This document shows, one piece after another, positions 5,165 to 5,296 of a stretch of 5,296 nt of DNA. Source of the stretch: Acinetobacter sp. N54.MGS-139 (GTDB taxonomy: Bacteria > Pseudomonadota > Gammaproteobacteria > Burkholderiales > Burkholderiaceae_F). The position numbers and the translations under genes were made by a program. Each line of letters opens with the position of its first letter. Positions within the stretch are counted from its first letter, which is position 1. The stretch spans positions 1-5,296 of the forward strand of contig LARN01000076.1 in the NCBI GenBank assembly GCA_000980495.1, read 5' to 3'. A model generated the notes under the pieces. That model did not search any database. It saw only the letters and a program-made list of their open reading frames with translations, and was not told the DNA's origin.

Positions 5165-5178
5165 TGCTATAATTAGCA
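5165..5178 (+). promoter_or_regulatory. IS5-type transposase promoter, extended -10 within a palindrome
   Basis: TGC-TATAAT (5165-5173) is a perfect extended -10. The best -35 is TGCACA (5145-5150), 17 nt upstream and 4/6 to consensus, lying inside the terminal repeat. The -10 sits in a perfect dyad, TGCTA-TAAT-TAGCA (5165-5178), which could be an operator or chance. Confidence 0.6.
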
Positions 5179-5198
5179 CACTACCGAAAAGTGTGACT

Positions 5199-5296
5199 AT
5201 GAAGATTAAAGCCCCCACATTCGCTGATTTATTTGCAGAAACCTCACCGCAGCTGGGCGGTGCCAGAAGAACAAAGTTCCTGGAGACTTTAGACCG
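5199..5296 (+). CDS. IS5-family transposase, N-terminal part (runs off the window)
   Basis: Thirty-two codons are visible from ATG at 5199, opening with MKIKAPTFADLF and continuing to ARRTKFLETLD. This pattern, a T/SFAD-like opening followed by RR-x-x-FL-x-x-L/M-D, is typical of the N-terminal helical region of IS5-group transposases, which leads into a DDE domain beyond the edge. No clear Shine-Dalgarno sequence precedes the ATG. Nothing can be said about whether the full gene is intact. Confidence 0.72.
   Translation, partial: MKIKAPTFADLFAETSPQLGGARRTKFLETLD

Larger units (their letters stand above)
5137..5296 (+). mobile_element. IS5-family insertion sequence, left end (truncated by window edge)
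   Basis: The sequence beginning GGAACCTCTGCAC at 5137 resembles IS5-group terminal repeats. It is preceded by TTAA (5133-5136), which fits the YTAR four-base target known for IS5. A transposase-like reading frame starts 62 nt inside. The right end and second target copy are outside the window, so the boundary is inferred from one side. Confidence 0.65.

Noticed and set aside
1..5296. CRISPR array, phage defence cluster, rRNA or riboswitch
   Set aside because: There are no regularly spaced repeats, no defence-type genes and no conserved riboswitch core that I could recognise on either strand.

Overview
The window looks like a chromosomal accessory stretch from an anaerobically respiring proteobacterium. 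The best guess is a gut betaproteobacterium of the Sutterellaceae type. That guess rests on a two-gene flavocytochrome c-like reductase (Tat-exported flavoprotein plus separate small tetrahaem cytochrome c), a common arrangement in such genomes, and on E. coli-like promoters and tRNA. Taxonomy is inferred from gene style only; no marker gene is present.

Layout, left to right. (1) 1-182: no firmly supported gene, possibly the tail of a rightward gene. (2) 183-2378, minus strand: a two-gene operon of a FAD-dependent periplasmic reductase (654-2378) followed by its probable electron donor, a tetrahaem cytochrome c (260-604). A perfect 8-bp hairpin lies between the genes and a good Rho-independent terminator closes the operon. 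(3) 2379-2581: a divergent control region with a clear sigma70-type promoter for the rightward gene, an FNR-box-like sequence (9 of 10 consensus positions) and a 25-bp dyad. (4) 2582-3346, plus: a stand-alone DUF4422 protein (putative glycosyltransferase) with a GTG start and no Shine-Dalgarno sequence. (5) 3398-3572: a complete tRNA-Arg(ACG) unit with promoter, gene with encoded CCA, and terminator. (6) About 3752-5132: an IS110-family, IS1111-like insertion sequence. Its transposase keeps the N-terminal DEDD residues but appears to have Ala where the C-terminal catalytic Ser is expected. Its roughly 190-nt 3' non-coding region can fold and is the natural place to look for a bridge RNA. (7) 5137-5296: the left end of an IS5-family element, abutting the presumed right end of the IS110-type element, preceded by TTAA and cut by the window edge.

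Functional reading: electrons would pass from a membrane quinol-oxidising cytochrome, not in this window, to the periplasmic tetrahaem cytochrome and then to the flavoprotein, which reduces an unidentified organic acceptor. The FNR-like site fits oxygen control of this operon. The DUF4422 gene probably modifies a surface glycan and has no obvious link to respiration. The right third is a landing zone for mobile elements downstream of the tRNA. The least-described item is the IS110-type element, because of its apparent active-site substitution and its candidate guide RNA region.
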